Below, piece after piece: positions 1-6,101 of a stretch of DNA of 8,365 nucleotides. The stretch covers positions 1 to 8,365 of the forward strand of contig CAMWLB010000123.1 of assembly GCA_947174985.1 (NCBI GenBank), written 5' to 3'. The notes beneath the pieces were generated by a model. The model saw only the letters and a list, made by a program, of their open reading frames with translations. It had not been told where the DNA came from and ran no database searches. The position numbers and the translations under genes are program-made. Position 1 is the first letter of the stretch. Every line of letters starts with the position of its first letter. This DNA comes from an uncultured Lachnospiraceae bacterium. Its GTDB lineage: Bacteria; Bacillota; Clostridia; Lachnospirales; Lachnospiraceae.

Positions 1-1148
1 ATCTGTTCGGAGTGGGCGGCGGGAGCCTGGTAGTCCGGCTGCTGGGCAGAAACGACGGGGAGGAGGCAGAGAAGGTGGCTTCTCTGAGTCTGGTGATGGC
101 TGCCGCTTCTTCCCTTGTCTTTTCAATTCTGTGTTTTATTTTTATGAATCCCTTACTGCGCCTTCTAGGCGCCAGCGACAATACTATCGGGTTTGCCAGG
201 CAATATCTGATGTTTGTGGTGGTGATTGGCTGTTTTCCGACGGTTCTGGCCAATACCATGAGTTCCATGGTGCGCAACATTGGCTATTCCAGAGAGGCGG
301 GATTCGGCTTAGGAATGGGTGGGGTTCTGAACGTGATCATGGATCCAATATTTATGTTCGTGGTTTTTCCGGACGGTTATCAAGTGGTGGGAGCAGCGGT
401 GGCGACCATGCTTTCTAATTTTATCACGCTGGCGTATTTTATTTTCGTGTATAAAAAACTGGAAGGGAAGACTGTGCTCGCTCTGCCGCGCAGCATAGAG
501 AAAATACGGCGGGAGTCTATGGGGTCTCTCTTTTCCGTGGGAATCCCCGCAGCTATGAGCCTGCTTCTTTTTGACCTGTGCAATATTGTGATCAATCGGC
601 TGGCATCGGGTCACGGCGATATCGAGCTTGCGGCTATTGGAATTGTGCTGAAGGTAGAACGTCTCCCATTGAATATCGGGATTGGAATCTGTCTTGGGAT
701 GACGCCCCTGGTGGCGTACAATTATGCGTCGAAAAATCATAAGAGAATGAAAGAGTTCTTTCGGACGGCGCGGTTGGTGGGACTGATTGTTTCGGTTCTT
801 TGCGTGGTGTTTTACCGAATCTGCGCGTCGTACATTATAGGCGCCTTTATTTCAGACGCGGACACGGTGCGGTTTGGGACGCAATTCCTCCAATCGCGCT
901 GCTTTGCCACACCCTTTATGTTCCTGAGTTTTCACATGGTGCATTTCATGCAGGCGGTGGATAGGGGGAAGGTTTCTTTCCTGCTTGCAGTGATTCGGCA
1001 GATTTGCCTGAATATTCCGATCCTGTTTTTCATGAACATGTTCTTCGGTATGAACGGCATCGTGTGGACGCAGTTGACAGCAGACTTTATCAATGTGGTA
1101 ATCTCTTATGTAATCTACGCGCGTCTGATTGAGGATATTGCTTCATAG
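1..1148 (+). CDS. MATE family efflux transporter, 5'-truncated by window edge
   Basis: Integral membrane antiporter of the MATE (multidrug and toxic compound extrusion) family, which exports drugs or metabolites using a Na+ or H+ gradient. The reading frame is open from base 3 (the visible protein starts L-F-G-V-G-G-G-S) with no stop upstream, so the GTG at 12 is an internal Val codon rather than the start. About 381 codons are visible; typical MATE proteins are about 440-460 aa, so the first one or two membrane segments are missing. Family signs: GGGSLVVRLLGR near the left edge, a DPIFMF motif following the G-x-x-N-V-I-M segment, the GAAVATMLSN segment and about ten hydrophobic stretches ending near the C-terminus. 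Substrate cannot be told from sequence. The stop is at 1146-1148, 61 nt before the next gene on the same strand, so the two could be co-transcribed. Confidence 0.9.
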   Translation, partial: LFGVGGGSLVVRLLGRNDGEEAEKVASLSLVMAAASSLVFSILCFIFMNPLLRLLGASDNTIGFARQYLMFVVVIGCFPTVLANTMSSMVRNIGYSREAGFGLGMGGVLNVIMDPIFMFVVFPDGYQVVGAAVATMLSNFITLAYFIFVYKKLEGKTVLALPRSIEKIRRESMGSLFSVGIPAAMSLLLFDLCNIVINRLASGHGDIELAAIGIVLKVERLPLNIGIGICLGMTPLVAYNYASKNHKRMKEFFRTARLVGLIVSVLCVVFYRICASYIIGAFISDADTVRFGTQFLQSRCFATPFMFLSFHMVHFMQAVDRGKVSFLLAVIRQICLNIPILFFMNMFFGMNGIVWTQLTADFINVVISYVIYARLIEDIAS

Positions 1149-1192
1149 AAAAGAATCTAATTGTATTAAAGTTTGTCCCATTATATAGGATG

Positions 1193-1199
1193 AAAGGAG
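1193..1199 (+). promoter_or_regulatory. Ribosome binding site of the deacetylase-like gene
   Basis: AAAGGAG lies 10 nt upstream of the ATG at 1210 and supports that start. A TTGTAT (1161) and an AT-rich TATATA (1182) lie upstream but have only 15 bp between them, so I do not call a promoter here. Confidence 0.8.
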
Positions 1200-1209
1200 A
1201 AGTAACTTT

Positions 1210-2310
1210 ATGAGCAAAGCAATTTTGACAATAGATGACATTGCGTCCAAAAACACACCTGCCATTGTGGATTATTTGTGTGAGAAGCATATAAAGGCGG
1301 TGCTGTTTGCAGTGGGAGAGAATGTAGAGAAGTATTTCGACGAGGCAGTATATGCCCTGCAAAAGGGAATGATTATAGGAAATCACAGCTATTCCCATCC
1401 ATCCTTCAGCAAGCTTTCTTTGGAAGAGGGGATTGCGGAAATCGAAAAGAATGAAGAAGTTCTCACGAGGCTTTATGAGAAAGCCGGCGTGGCAAGAGAG
1501 GTAAAGGTATTCCGGTTTCCCTATGGGGATAAGGGCGGTGAAAACAAAGAAGCTCTGCAGTCATATTTGCGGGAGCACGGTTTTAAGAAGCTTACGGATA
1601 CGCAGATTACGTCCTCGTGGTATGCGGAAAACGGGCTGCATGCGGACATCGATACCTTCTGGACCTTTGATTTTGGTGAGTGGCAGATAAGGGAGGGCTC
1701 TTCTTTTTCGGCAGATTCTGTTTTTGACAGAATCCATGATGAGAAGCCGACATACGGCGATGTTCTTCTGCAGGAAGGAAGCCATCATATTCTGCTGTTT
1801 CATGCACATGATGAGACGGAGAAGCAGCTCCCCGGGTATCACAGGCTGTTTCTGGATCATCTGCTGGAGTGCGGCGTGGAATTTGAAGAGCCGCGTTTTG
1901 AGCCGGCAGACGGACAAAAGGAGCTTTTGCGGCAGGCGCTTGCGGAGTTGAAGCGGTGGAGCGGCGAGCTGTGCCGGCAGGCGGGAAAGAGTGAAGCAGA
2001 TGCGGAACAGTTCTTTCAGGGGTTGTGTGAGTCAGAGGGACTTCTCAGGGAGTTTGCCTATTACCATGATACGCATAGATTTTTGTGTGAGAAAAAAGTG
2101 GCAGGATACAGTATTGCGGATATTATGGTATGGCAGGTGGACCATTTTAAGGCATATCTGGACAGAGGTGACGAGTGCCTGCGCTATGACAGCGCGCGGC
2201 TTCTGCTTGCTTCATTCTCTATTATGATGGAAATGGAAAAGAATCCGGTGCCTTATGTGGAAAAAATGAAAAGGGAAAGCGGTACGGACAGTCCGGAGGC
2301 TTTTTATTAA
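1210..2310 (+). CDS. Polysaccharide deacetylase (NodB-like, CE4) family protein with extra C-terminal helical region
   Basis: 366 aa. Residues about 1-225 look like a NodB-homology domain, the metal-dependent fold that removes N- or O-acetyl groups from sugars. Visible motifs: TIDD (7-10; the catalytic base and metal aspartates of the usual TFDD), HSYSHP (59-64; the H-x-x-x-H metal site), RFPYGD (102-107) and a late FHAHD (197-201) that may supply the final catalytic His. No signal peptide or membrane anchor is seen, because motif 1 starts at residue 7. The enzyme is therefore probably intracellular, which is unusual for peptidoglycan deacetylases and fits a small or activated sugar substrate better. 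Residues about 235-366 are acidic, probably helical, and unrecognised (contains DIMVWQVDHFKAYLDRG). Start supported by AAAGGAG. It follows the MATE gene by 61 nt and converges on the LacI-type gene with 27 nt between stops. The family call is firm; the substrate is unknown. Confidence 0.85.
   Translation: MSKAILTIDDIASKNTPAIVDYLCEKHIKAVLFAVGENVEKYFDEAVYALQKGMIIGNHSYSHPSFSKLSLEEGIAEIEKNEEVLTRLYEKAGVAREVKVFRFPYGDKGGENKEALQSYLREHGFKKLTDTQITSSWYAENGLHADIDTFWTFDFGEWQIREGSSFSADSVFDRIHDEKPTYGDVLLQEGSHHILLFHAHDETEKQLPGYHRLFLDHLLECGVEFEEPRFEPADGQKELLRQALAELKRWSGELCRQAGKSEADAEQFFQGLCESEGLLREFAYYHDTHRFLCEKKVAGYSIADIMVWQVDHFKAYLDRGDECLRYDSARLLLASFSIMMEMEKNPVPYVEKMKRESGTDSPEAFY
2276..2305 (+). terminator. 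Possible terminator overlapping the 3' end of the deacetylase gene
   Basis: AAAGC (2276-2280) pairs with GCTTT (2299-2303), enclosing an inner CGGA/TCCG stem (2285-2288, 2292-2295), followed by further T residues up to 2305. The stem is interrupted and lies within the last codons, so this is only a weak candidate for ending transcription towards the convergent regulator gene. Confidence 0.3.
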
Positions 2311-2337
2311 GAATTTCATAAGCGTCGGCGAAACGAA

Positions 2338-3327
2338 CTATGACCTGGGTGGGGCGGTGGAGCCTCGCAGGATAAGCTCCGTCCGAAGGAGGGTCTTTCC
2401 GACAGAAATTTTTTGAAACAGGGCAGAGAGGGCATAATAGCCGCCTTTACCCAAAGCATGCCAGTTTGGGCTGATTGTGGTGAGAGGCGGCAGGGCAAGC
2501 GCTGACGAGGCGAAACCGCCAAAGCCAATGACGCTGATATCCTTGGGGATGGAAAGTCCGATTTGGGTACATTCCTGTATCACGGTGCGGGCAAGCGGGT
2601 CACTGCCGCACATGATTGCAGTTGCGCCCGCCCTGAAAAAGCGCTGCAGGTATGTGGCGACATCTGTGGAGAAGGGGGTGGTACAGGCATACAGGCGGTT
2701 CTGACTTAGATGGTGCGGGGAGCAGCCGGCATCGTATGCTCTTTGCAGCCAGACTGCGTCGGGATTGCCGGAATCGTTTAAGAAAGCAATCTTTTTGTGG
2801 TTTAAGGATACGAGATGTGAAATGCCGATATCGACAGCTTCAAACAAATCCGTGCTGATCTGACAGACATAAGGGTTGGTCAAACGGCGGGTTCCCAGAA
2901 GTACAGTGGGGAAAACAGTGGAGGAAAGCTGTCCTGCCCAGTCATCCTCAGGCAAAGCTCCCACAAAAAAAGCACCGGAGAAGCCGTGCTTTAACATGTA
3001 AGCGTCGTAGGTAATGGGAATTTTATGGGAAATCGGATAGGGAATTATGGTGACCTCCCTGCCGTCACAGGCGGCTGCCTGCTGAAAACCTAAAATAATT
3101 TCAAAGCCGAATTGAATAGCAGGTTCATAATCCGTTTTTTCTAAAAAGATGCATAAGCTTTTGTGGCTGCTGCTTCTTACGCGTTTAGCGGAATATCCCA
3201 TCTCAACAGCAGTATTGATGACGGCATGACGAAGTTCTCCACTGATGTCTGCGGCACCGTTTAACCCTTTGGAAACGGTACTGACGGAGACGCCAAGCTG
3301 TCTGGCGATGTCTTTGATTGTAACCAT
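2338..3327 (-). CDS. LacI family transcriptional regulator
   Basis: 329 aa, near the usual length of the family (about 330-345). Residues 3-22 form the classic N-terminal helix-turn-helix (TIKDIARQLGVSVSTVSKGL), followed by a periplasmic-binding-protein-like sugar-sensing domain (about 56-323) with the typical VIGFGG and PPLTTI segments near 267-285. It should bind an operator as a dimer and respond to a small molecule, usually a sugar. Two departures: the hinge stretch after GY (44-45) is about four residues shorter than usual and lacks the A-R-S-L-like motif whose Leu wedges into the operator; and the usual IGFDD is IGFGG. The ATG at 3327 is preceded by GGGGG (3333-3337 on +) and by an in-frame TAA further upstream. 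The stop is 27 nt from the convergent deacetylase stop, so sugar or glycan metabolism is a reasonable but unproven theme. Confidence 0.9.
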   Translation of the reverse strand: MVTIKDIARQLGVSVSTVSKGLNGAADISGELRHAVINTAVEMGYSAKRVRSSSHKSLCIFLEKTDYEPAIQFGFEIILGFQQAAACDGREVTIIPYPISHKIPITYDAYMLKHGFSGAFFVGALPEDDWAGQLSSTVFPTVLLGTRRLTNPYVCQISTDLFEAVDIGISHLVSLNHKKIAFLNDSGNPDAVWLQRAYDAGCSPHHLSQNRLYACTTPFSTDVATYLQRFFRAGATAIMCGSDPLARTVIQECTQIGLSIPKDISVIGFGGFASSALALPPLTTISPNWHALGKGGYYALSALFQKISVGKTLLRTELILRGSTAPPRS

Positions 3328-3350
3328 ATTTACCCCCGGTTATGTAAAAA

Positions 3351-3365
3351 ATGGACTTCCTCCAT
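3351..3365 (-). other. Small hairpin followed by a T-run in the lacI-type leader
   Basis: On the minus strand ATGGA (3365-3361) and TCCAT (3355-3351) flank GGAAG, followed by five T (3350-3346). It has a terminator-like shape but only five pairs. It shares its first bases with the long hairpin at 3363-3410, so the two could not both form fully. Confidence 0.25.
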
Positions 3366-3410
3366 AATCAAAAGCCCTGCAGGGGGAAACCTGCAGGGCT
3401 TTCGATTGTG
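3363..3410 (-). terminator. Strong hairpin, probable intrinsic terminator or attenuator
   Basis: The core is a perfect 13-bp stem (AAAGCCCTGCAGG at 3371-3383 with CCTGCAGGGCTTT at 3390-3402) with a 6-nt loop. After one mismatch, the flanks 3363-3369 and 3404-3410 pair for seven more positions, one of them G-T. Read on the minus strand it ends in GCTTTTGATTAT, a better T-rich tail than on +, so the minus direction is favoured. It lies about 200 nt after the stop of the cNMP-like gene and about 36 nt before the lacI-type start. It could terminate the upstream gene, attenuate the lacI-type gene, or both. The stem also holds two copies of the palindrome CCTGCAGG 14 bp apart, so a protein-binding role is possible. 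Confidence 0.65.
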
Positions 3411-3433
3411 TAAAAGGGGAATTCTTCCGGAAT

Positions 3434-3445
3434 TGCTAATTAGCA
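3434..3445. repeat. Perfect 12-bp palindrome TGCTAATTAGCA
   Basis: TGCTAATTAGCA reads the same on both strands. It sits just downstream of the predicted minus-strand transcription start, where a repressor operator would often be. Its AT centre differs from the central CG typical of LacI-family operators. It may be an operator or part of the folded leader. Confidence 0.4.
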
Positions 3446-3446
3446 T

Positions 3447-3466
3447 TCTTGACATCTCTGCCAAGA
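3447..3466 (-). other. Leader hairpin with GAGA loop
   Basis: On the minus strand TCTTGGCA-GAGA-TGTCAAGA forms eight pairs, one of them G-U, closed by a GNRA-type tetraloop. On the plus strand that same pair would be an A-C mismatch, so the element makes most sense as minus-strand RNA. It begins almost exactly where transcription from the promoter at 3474-3502 would start. Confidence 0.4.
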
Positions 3467-3473
3467 CAAACTT

Positions 3474-3502
3474 ATTTTACCCTATTTTAAAACAGTCGTC
3501 TA
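3474..3502 (-). promoter_or_regulatory. Predicted sigma-A promoter for the lacI-type gene or a leader RNA
   Basis: On the minus strand TAGACG (3502-3497; 4 of 6 matches to TTGACA) and TAAAAT (3479-3474; 5 of 6 matches to TATAAT) are separated by 17 bp. The start would be near 3467, giving a leader of about 140 nt before the lacI-type ATG. Confidence 0.45.
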
Positions 3503-3608
3503 TAACAATATTGCAGATAAATAAAACTATATTAGCCAACAATTCATAAAATAAGTAGTTTCATCATAAAATTATGGCTGCACTTGCAAAAATATTAGCT
3601 TTTACATA

Positions 3609-5864
3609 TTACAGTTCCAGGAAGCGGCGTTCTGCGGAGAGCTCCGCGGGCAATTCTGAGCCTGTATTTTTAACACGCCGCTCCAGCATCTCAAATTTAT
3701 GAAGCTGCTGTGTCTGAAGCGTATGGTAGCGTTCCAGCATCTCCTTATAGGTAGGATTGCTCTTTAAGGTTTCCCTGACCGAAGCGGAAAAAGGGCAGTG
3801 GGTAAACAGGATTGTCCTTGCAGTTTTGGTCATACGGGGAGAACCGCTGCTTTCATATAGAATGTAGGTCAAGTAGTCTTGTACAAACATTTCCTTAAAA
3901 CTGTTGCGCGCCTTCTGTAGTGCCGTTTTGAGCTTTTCCTTGGTCTCCGCGGATAACTCGTGGTTCTTTTTGTAGAACTGGATGTAGTCGAAGTATTCAC
4001 TGGTGAGGGAGCGCTCAGAAAGGTCATTCCAACGGGGTCCCTGTATGCGCTTGCACATTTCCCAACGGTATTCGCCGGTAAGACGGACAAGTGTCTGGCG
4101 CAAATCTTCCAGGAAAAAAACGGAAAGCATCATGCGGGCAGAGGTGGTGCGCTTGTGTCCCTCAATTTCCTGCCACATAACGCCTCTGGTACCTACATTC
4201 GGAGTAAGGATAATGTCAGGAAGTACTTCTGTATGGAAAAATTCCTGCGGCATGCCGGCTGCGGGATTGGTATAAACGTATTCCCGGTAGTAGGCGCCGT
4301 AATCTATAGAAGTAATATTCGAAAGAATTTCCTTCAGCGTCTGGGGCATTACCAGAGAGGAATCGGGGCGCTTTAACAGGTTGTGCTCGGAATACAGGGG
4401 GCAGAAGGTAGAAACGCGCCCAAAGGTCATTTTATTTACGGTGGGGAACATGTTCTTAAGCTCATATTCCACTTTCTTTTGTGCATCTTGTAAAAGGGCC
4501 GCTTCTTCTGCCGGTGTAATCTGTTTGGTTGCTTTCAGCGTACGGATATGGGTGCTGTAGTCTTCGTCGAATTCGTTGCGGGACGGTTCGCGCTTACCTT
4601 CCCAGACTGCCTTCAGCCAGTCATAGAGCGTGTAAACACCTTCCCTCCGGTTACTGTCAAGAAGTCTCACGGCACGGCTTAAGTATTCCGCATTTGCCTC
4701 TCCGGCAAGTTCTTCGTCTACATAACCGAAGTACAAAAACATGCGTACAGGCATAGGGATTTCATCTTCGTTTATGGCACGGAAGAAAATGCTGGTATAG
4801 AGTTCGTAAAAGCCTGTGGTAATCCTTTGGCGCAGGGCTCTGGCAGCATCGTCCGTGGCGGTTTTGTCAGCAGCATTTTTATATTGTGTGACAAGCTCCC
4901 TGAAGTTGACGCAGAAGCCTGTGTCTCTGCGCGAGTAAGCCAGAATAGTCTGCAGGGAATCTTTAAGCGAAACATTGGTTTCTGCCGTCTTGGTATCGGT
5001 GGAAGCCGCCTGTCCGGGTGCGGTATGCAAGACGGAGGAAAGCTCAGAGAGACGCTTGTCTAAAAGCGCCTTATCCGTCAGTGGAGAATCCTGCAGCATG
5101 GTAATGATCTGTTTTATAAAGTCATAGACAAACACTGCGTCCGAAGAGTTGGAATCCAGTCTGAGGTATAAATCCGCGTACATGGTAAGCGCATCTTCAC
5201 GGGTATCGTTCAGATACAGGGATAATACCTGCTTCTGATACTCTTCGAGAGAAGAGAGGGAGGCAAACACCTTCTTGCAGTCAACGTCTGTAGAGGCAAT
5301 CAGTCCAGCAGGAACCGCAGGCTCCTTGGAGAGAAGGGTGGAACCCTGGGAAAGAAGGCGCTGAAAGCCTTCGTAGTAGGAGACTGCCCATACCGGCAGG
5401 GGGTCTTCCCCCACAAATGGTTCGGGTGTGGAAATTACGCCGGGTTCTATCTGATTTCTGGCACAACATTCCTGATACAGCGTGTGATTTTTGGAAAAGC
5501 CAATCTGCATGCTGCTGCAGGCAAGGCGCGCCAGTTCGTCCGCCCGCAGCAGATGGTTTAACTGCCGGAAAGCGGAGCGAGTGACGACAACACAATATTC
5601 AGGACTTCTTTTGAAAAGCATCTCCAGAGAAATCGTACCTGAAAAGGGATAGATGAATACGGACGAGTCCTCCGCCGCTTTACAGGTGGCAACATGAGAA
5701 CCTGTATACAGCTCGCAGATGCCGGGCGCATCCCCGCTCTGTAAGAGGTATTCCCCGCCGGGGAACGAAACGGAAAAACTGCCGCTCAGTATCATATACA
5801 ATTCTTTAACAGGCTGTCCGGCTTCGAACAGTACCTGATTTTTCTGTATGGAAACGATAGCCAT
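3609..5864 (-). CDS. Large cyclic-nucleotide-binding-like domain protein of unknown function
   Basis: 751 aa from the ATG at 5864. An upstream in-frame ATG at 5960 is rejected because AAGGAGG sits 5 nt before 5864 and the best promoter lies inside the longer version. Residues about 4-85 resemble the cNMP-binding beta-barrel of Crp/Fnr and ion-channel sensors (QNxxLFEAGQP-like start at 8-18, LYMILSGSFSV at 22-32, PGICELY at 47-53). The rest is predicted mainly helical, with no helix-turn-helix that I can see, no signal peptide and no membrane segment. A linker at about 280-297 is rich in Thr, Ala and Ser. The most conserved-looking block is about 555-710 (GVMWQEIEGHKR, RWEMCKRIQGPRWNDL, SLTSEYFDYIQFYKKN, HCPF). 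The C-terminus is charged and perhaps coiled coil. I believe similar large proteins occur in related Clostridia, but I know no function. Likely a cytoplasmic sensor or scaffold, not a classic Crp regulator. Confidence 0.8.
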   Translation of the reverse strand: MAIVSIQKNQVLFEAGQPVKELYMILSGSFSVSFPGGEYLLQSGDAPGICELYTGSHVATCKAAEDSSVFIYPFSGTISLEMLFKRSPEYCVVVTRSAFRQLNHLLRADELARLACSSMQIGFSKNHTLYQECCARNQIEPGVISTPEPFVGEDPLPVWAVSYYEGFQRLLSQGSTLLSKEPAVPAGLIASTDVDCKKVFASLSSLEEYQKQVLSLYLNDTREDALTMYADLYLRLDSNSSDAVFVYDFIKQIITMLQDSPLTDKALLDKRLSELSSVLHTAPGQAASTDTKTAETNVSLKDSLQTILAYSRRDTGFCVNFRELVTQYKNAADKTATDDAARALRQRITTGFYELYTSIFFRAINEDEIPMPVRMFLYFGYVDEELAGEANAEYLSRAVRLLDSNRREGVYTLYDWLKAVWEGKREPSRNEFDEDYSTHIRTLKATKQITPAEEAALLQDAQKKVEYELKNMFPTVNKMTFGRVSTFCPLYSEHNLLKRPDSSLVMPQTLKEILSNITSIDYGAYYREYVYTNPAAGMPQEFFHTEVLPDIILTPNVGTRGVMWQEIEGHKRTTSARMMLSVFFLEDLRQTLVRLTGEYRWEMCKRIQGPRWNDLSERSLTSEYFDYIQFYKKNHELSAETKEKLKTALQKARNSFKEMFVQDYLTYILYESSGSPRMTKTARTILFTHCPFSASVRETLKSNPTYKEMLERYHTLQTQQLHKFEMLERRVKNTGSELPAELSAERRFLEL

Positions 5865-5869
5865 AAAAA

Positions 5870-5876
5870 CCTCCTT
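5870..5876 (-). promoter_or_regulatory. Ribosome binding site deciding the cNMP-like protein start
   Basis: The minus strand reads AAGGAGG followed by five bases and then ATG at 5864. No comparable site precedes the ATG at 5960, so the 32 extra N-terminal residues of the longer reading frame are not used. Confidence 0.85.
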
Positions 5877-5928
5877 GGGTACAAATCGCAGGATGCCGCA
5901 GCTATAGCCGCCAGCATTGCATAGGTTT

Positions 5929-5957
5929 ATTATAACCTTTGCAAAGGATAATGACAA
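5929..5957 (-). promoter_or_regulatory. Near-consensus sigma-A promoter of the cNMP-like gene
   Basis: On the minus strand TTGTCA (5957-5952; one mismatch) and a perfect TATAAT (5934-5929) are separated by exactly 17 bp. The start would be near 5922, giving an untranslated leader of about 58 nt. This is the best promoter in the window. Confidence 0.75.
5936..5947. promoter_or_regulatory. Perfect palindrome CCTTTGCAAAGG inside the promoter spacer: candidate operator
   Basis: A 12-bp perfect inverted repeat lies wholly between the -35 and -10 boxes of the cNMP-like promoter. A dimeric regulator bound here would block RNA polymerase directly. Both the LacI-type and the TetR-type regulators in this window are candidates, as is an unlinked regulator. 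No second full copy was seen in the window. Confidence 0.5.
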
Positions 5958-5975
5958 CAAAAACAGACTTTGTTT

Positions 5976-6003
5976 TTGACGGTTTATACAGGCATATTAT
6001 AAA
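5976..6003 (+). promoter_or_regulatory. Plus-strand promoter candidate (distal)
   Basis: TTGACG (5976-5981) and TATAAA (5998-6003) have 16 bp between them, each with one mismatch to consensus. The start would be near 6010, about 90 nt before the 149-aa gene. It is back to back with the cNMP-like promoter, with 18 bp between the two -35 boxes. Confidence 0.5.
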
Positions 6004-6011
6004 AAAATACG

Positions 6012-6037
6012 AAAAAAGTCCTTTTTTGGAAAGACTT
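6012..6037 (-). terminator. Possible AT-rich minus-strand terminator
   Basis: On the minus strand AAGTCTTT-CCAAAA-AAGGACTT forms eight pairs with one G-U, followed by four more T. On + the same position is an A-C mismatch and there is no T-run, so minus is favoured. It could stop antisense transcripts coming from the 149-aa gene before they reach the divergent promoter. The stem is weak. Confidence 0.3.
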
Positions 6038-6058
6038 ACTGTACTTTTTATAAATTTA

Positions 6059-6067
6059 TGGTACAAT
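6059..6067 (+). promoter_or_regulatory. Extended -10 promoter candidate (proximal)
   Basis: TGG followed by TACAAT (6062-6067) is an extended -10 element (TGn plus a hexamer with one mismatch). No good -35 lies 16-18 bp upstream, which extended -10 promoters can do without. The start would be near 6074, 28 nt before the TTG start codon. Confidence 0.5.
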
Positions 6068-6101
6068 AAAACTGTATGATTTATTTTACGGGGGTGTAAT
6101 C

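Noticed and set aside
12..14. GTG at 12 as the start of the MATE gene
   Set aside because: The frame stays open to the window edge, and the residues before it (L-F-G) continue the family pattern, so the gene starts outside the window.
309..740. Minus-strand open frames opposite the MATE gene
   Set aside because: They overlap a clear membrane transporter gene in antisense and have no protein-like composition.
3330..3455. A 41-codon minus-strand reading frame (ATG at 3455, TAA at 3332-3330) ending 2 nt before the lacI-type ATG
   Set aside because: It has no usable ribosome binding site, runs through the strong hairpin, and an open frame of this length is common by chance. The apparent coupling to the next gene is interesting but unsupported.
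3449..3478. A plus-strand promoter TTGACA (3449-3454) with TATTTT (3473-3478)
   Set aside because: The -35 is perfect, but the -10 is poor with 18 bp spacing, and there is no plus-strand gene downstream for over 2 kb. The TTGACA is explained by the minus-strand hairpin.
5865..5960. A 32-residue N-terminal extension of the cNMP-like protein from an ATG at 5960
   Set aside because: AAGGAGG is placed correctly for the ATG at 5864, and the near-consensus promoter lies within the extension.
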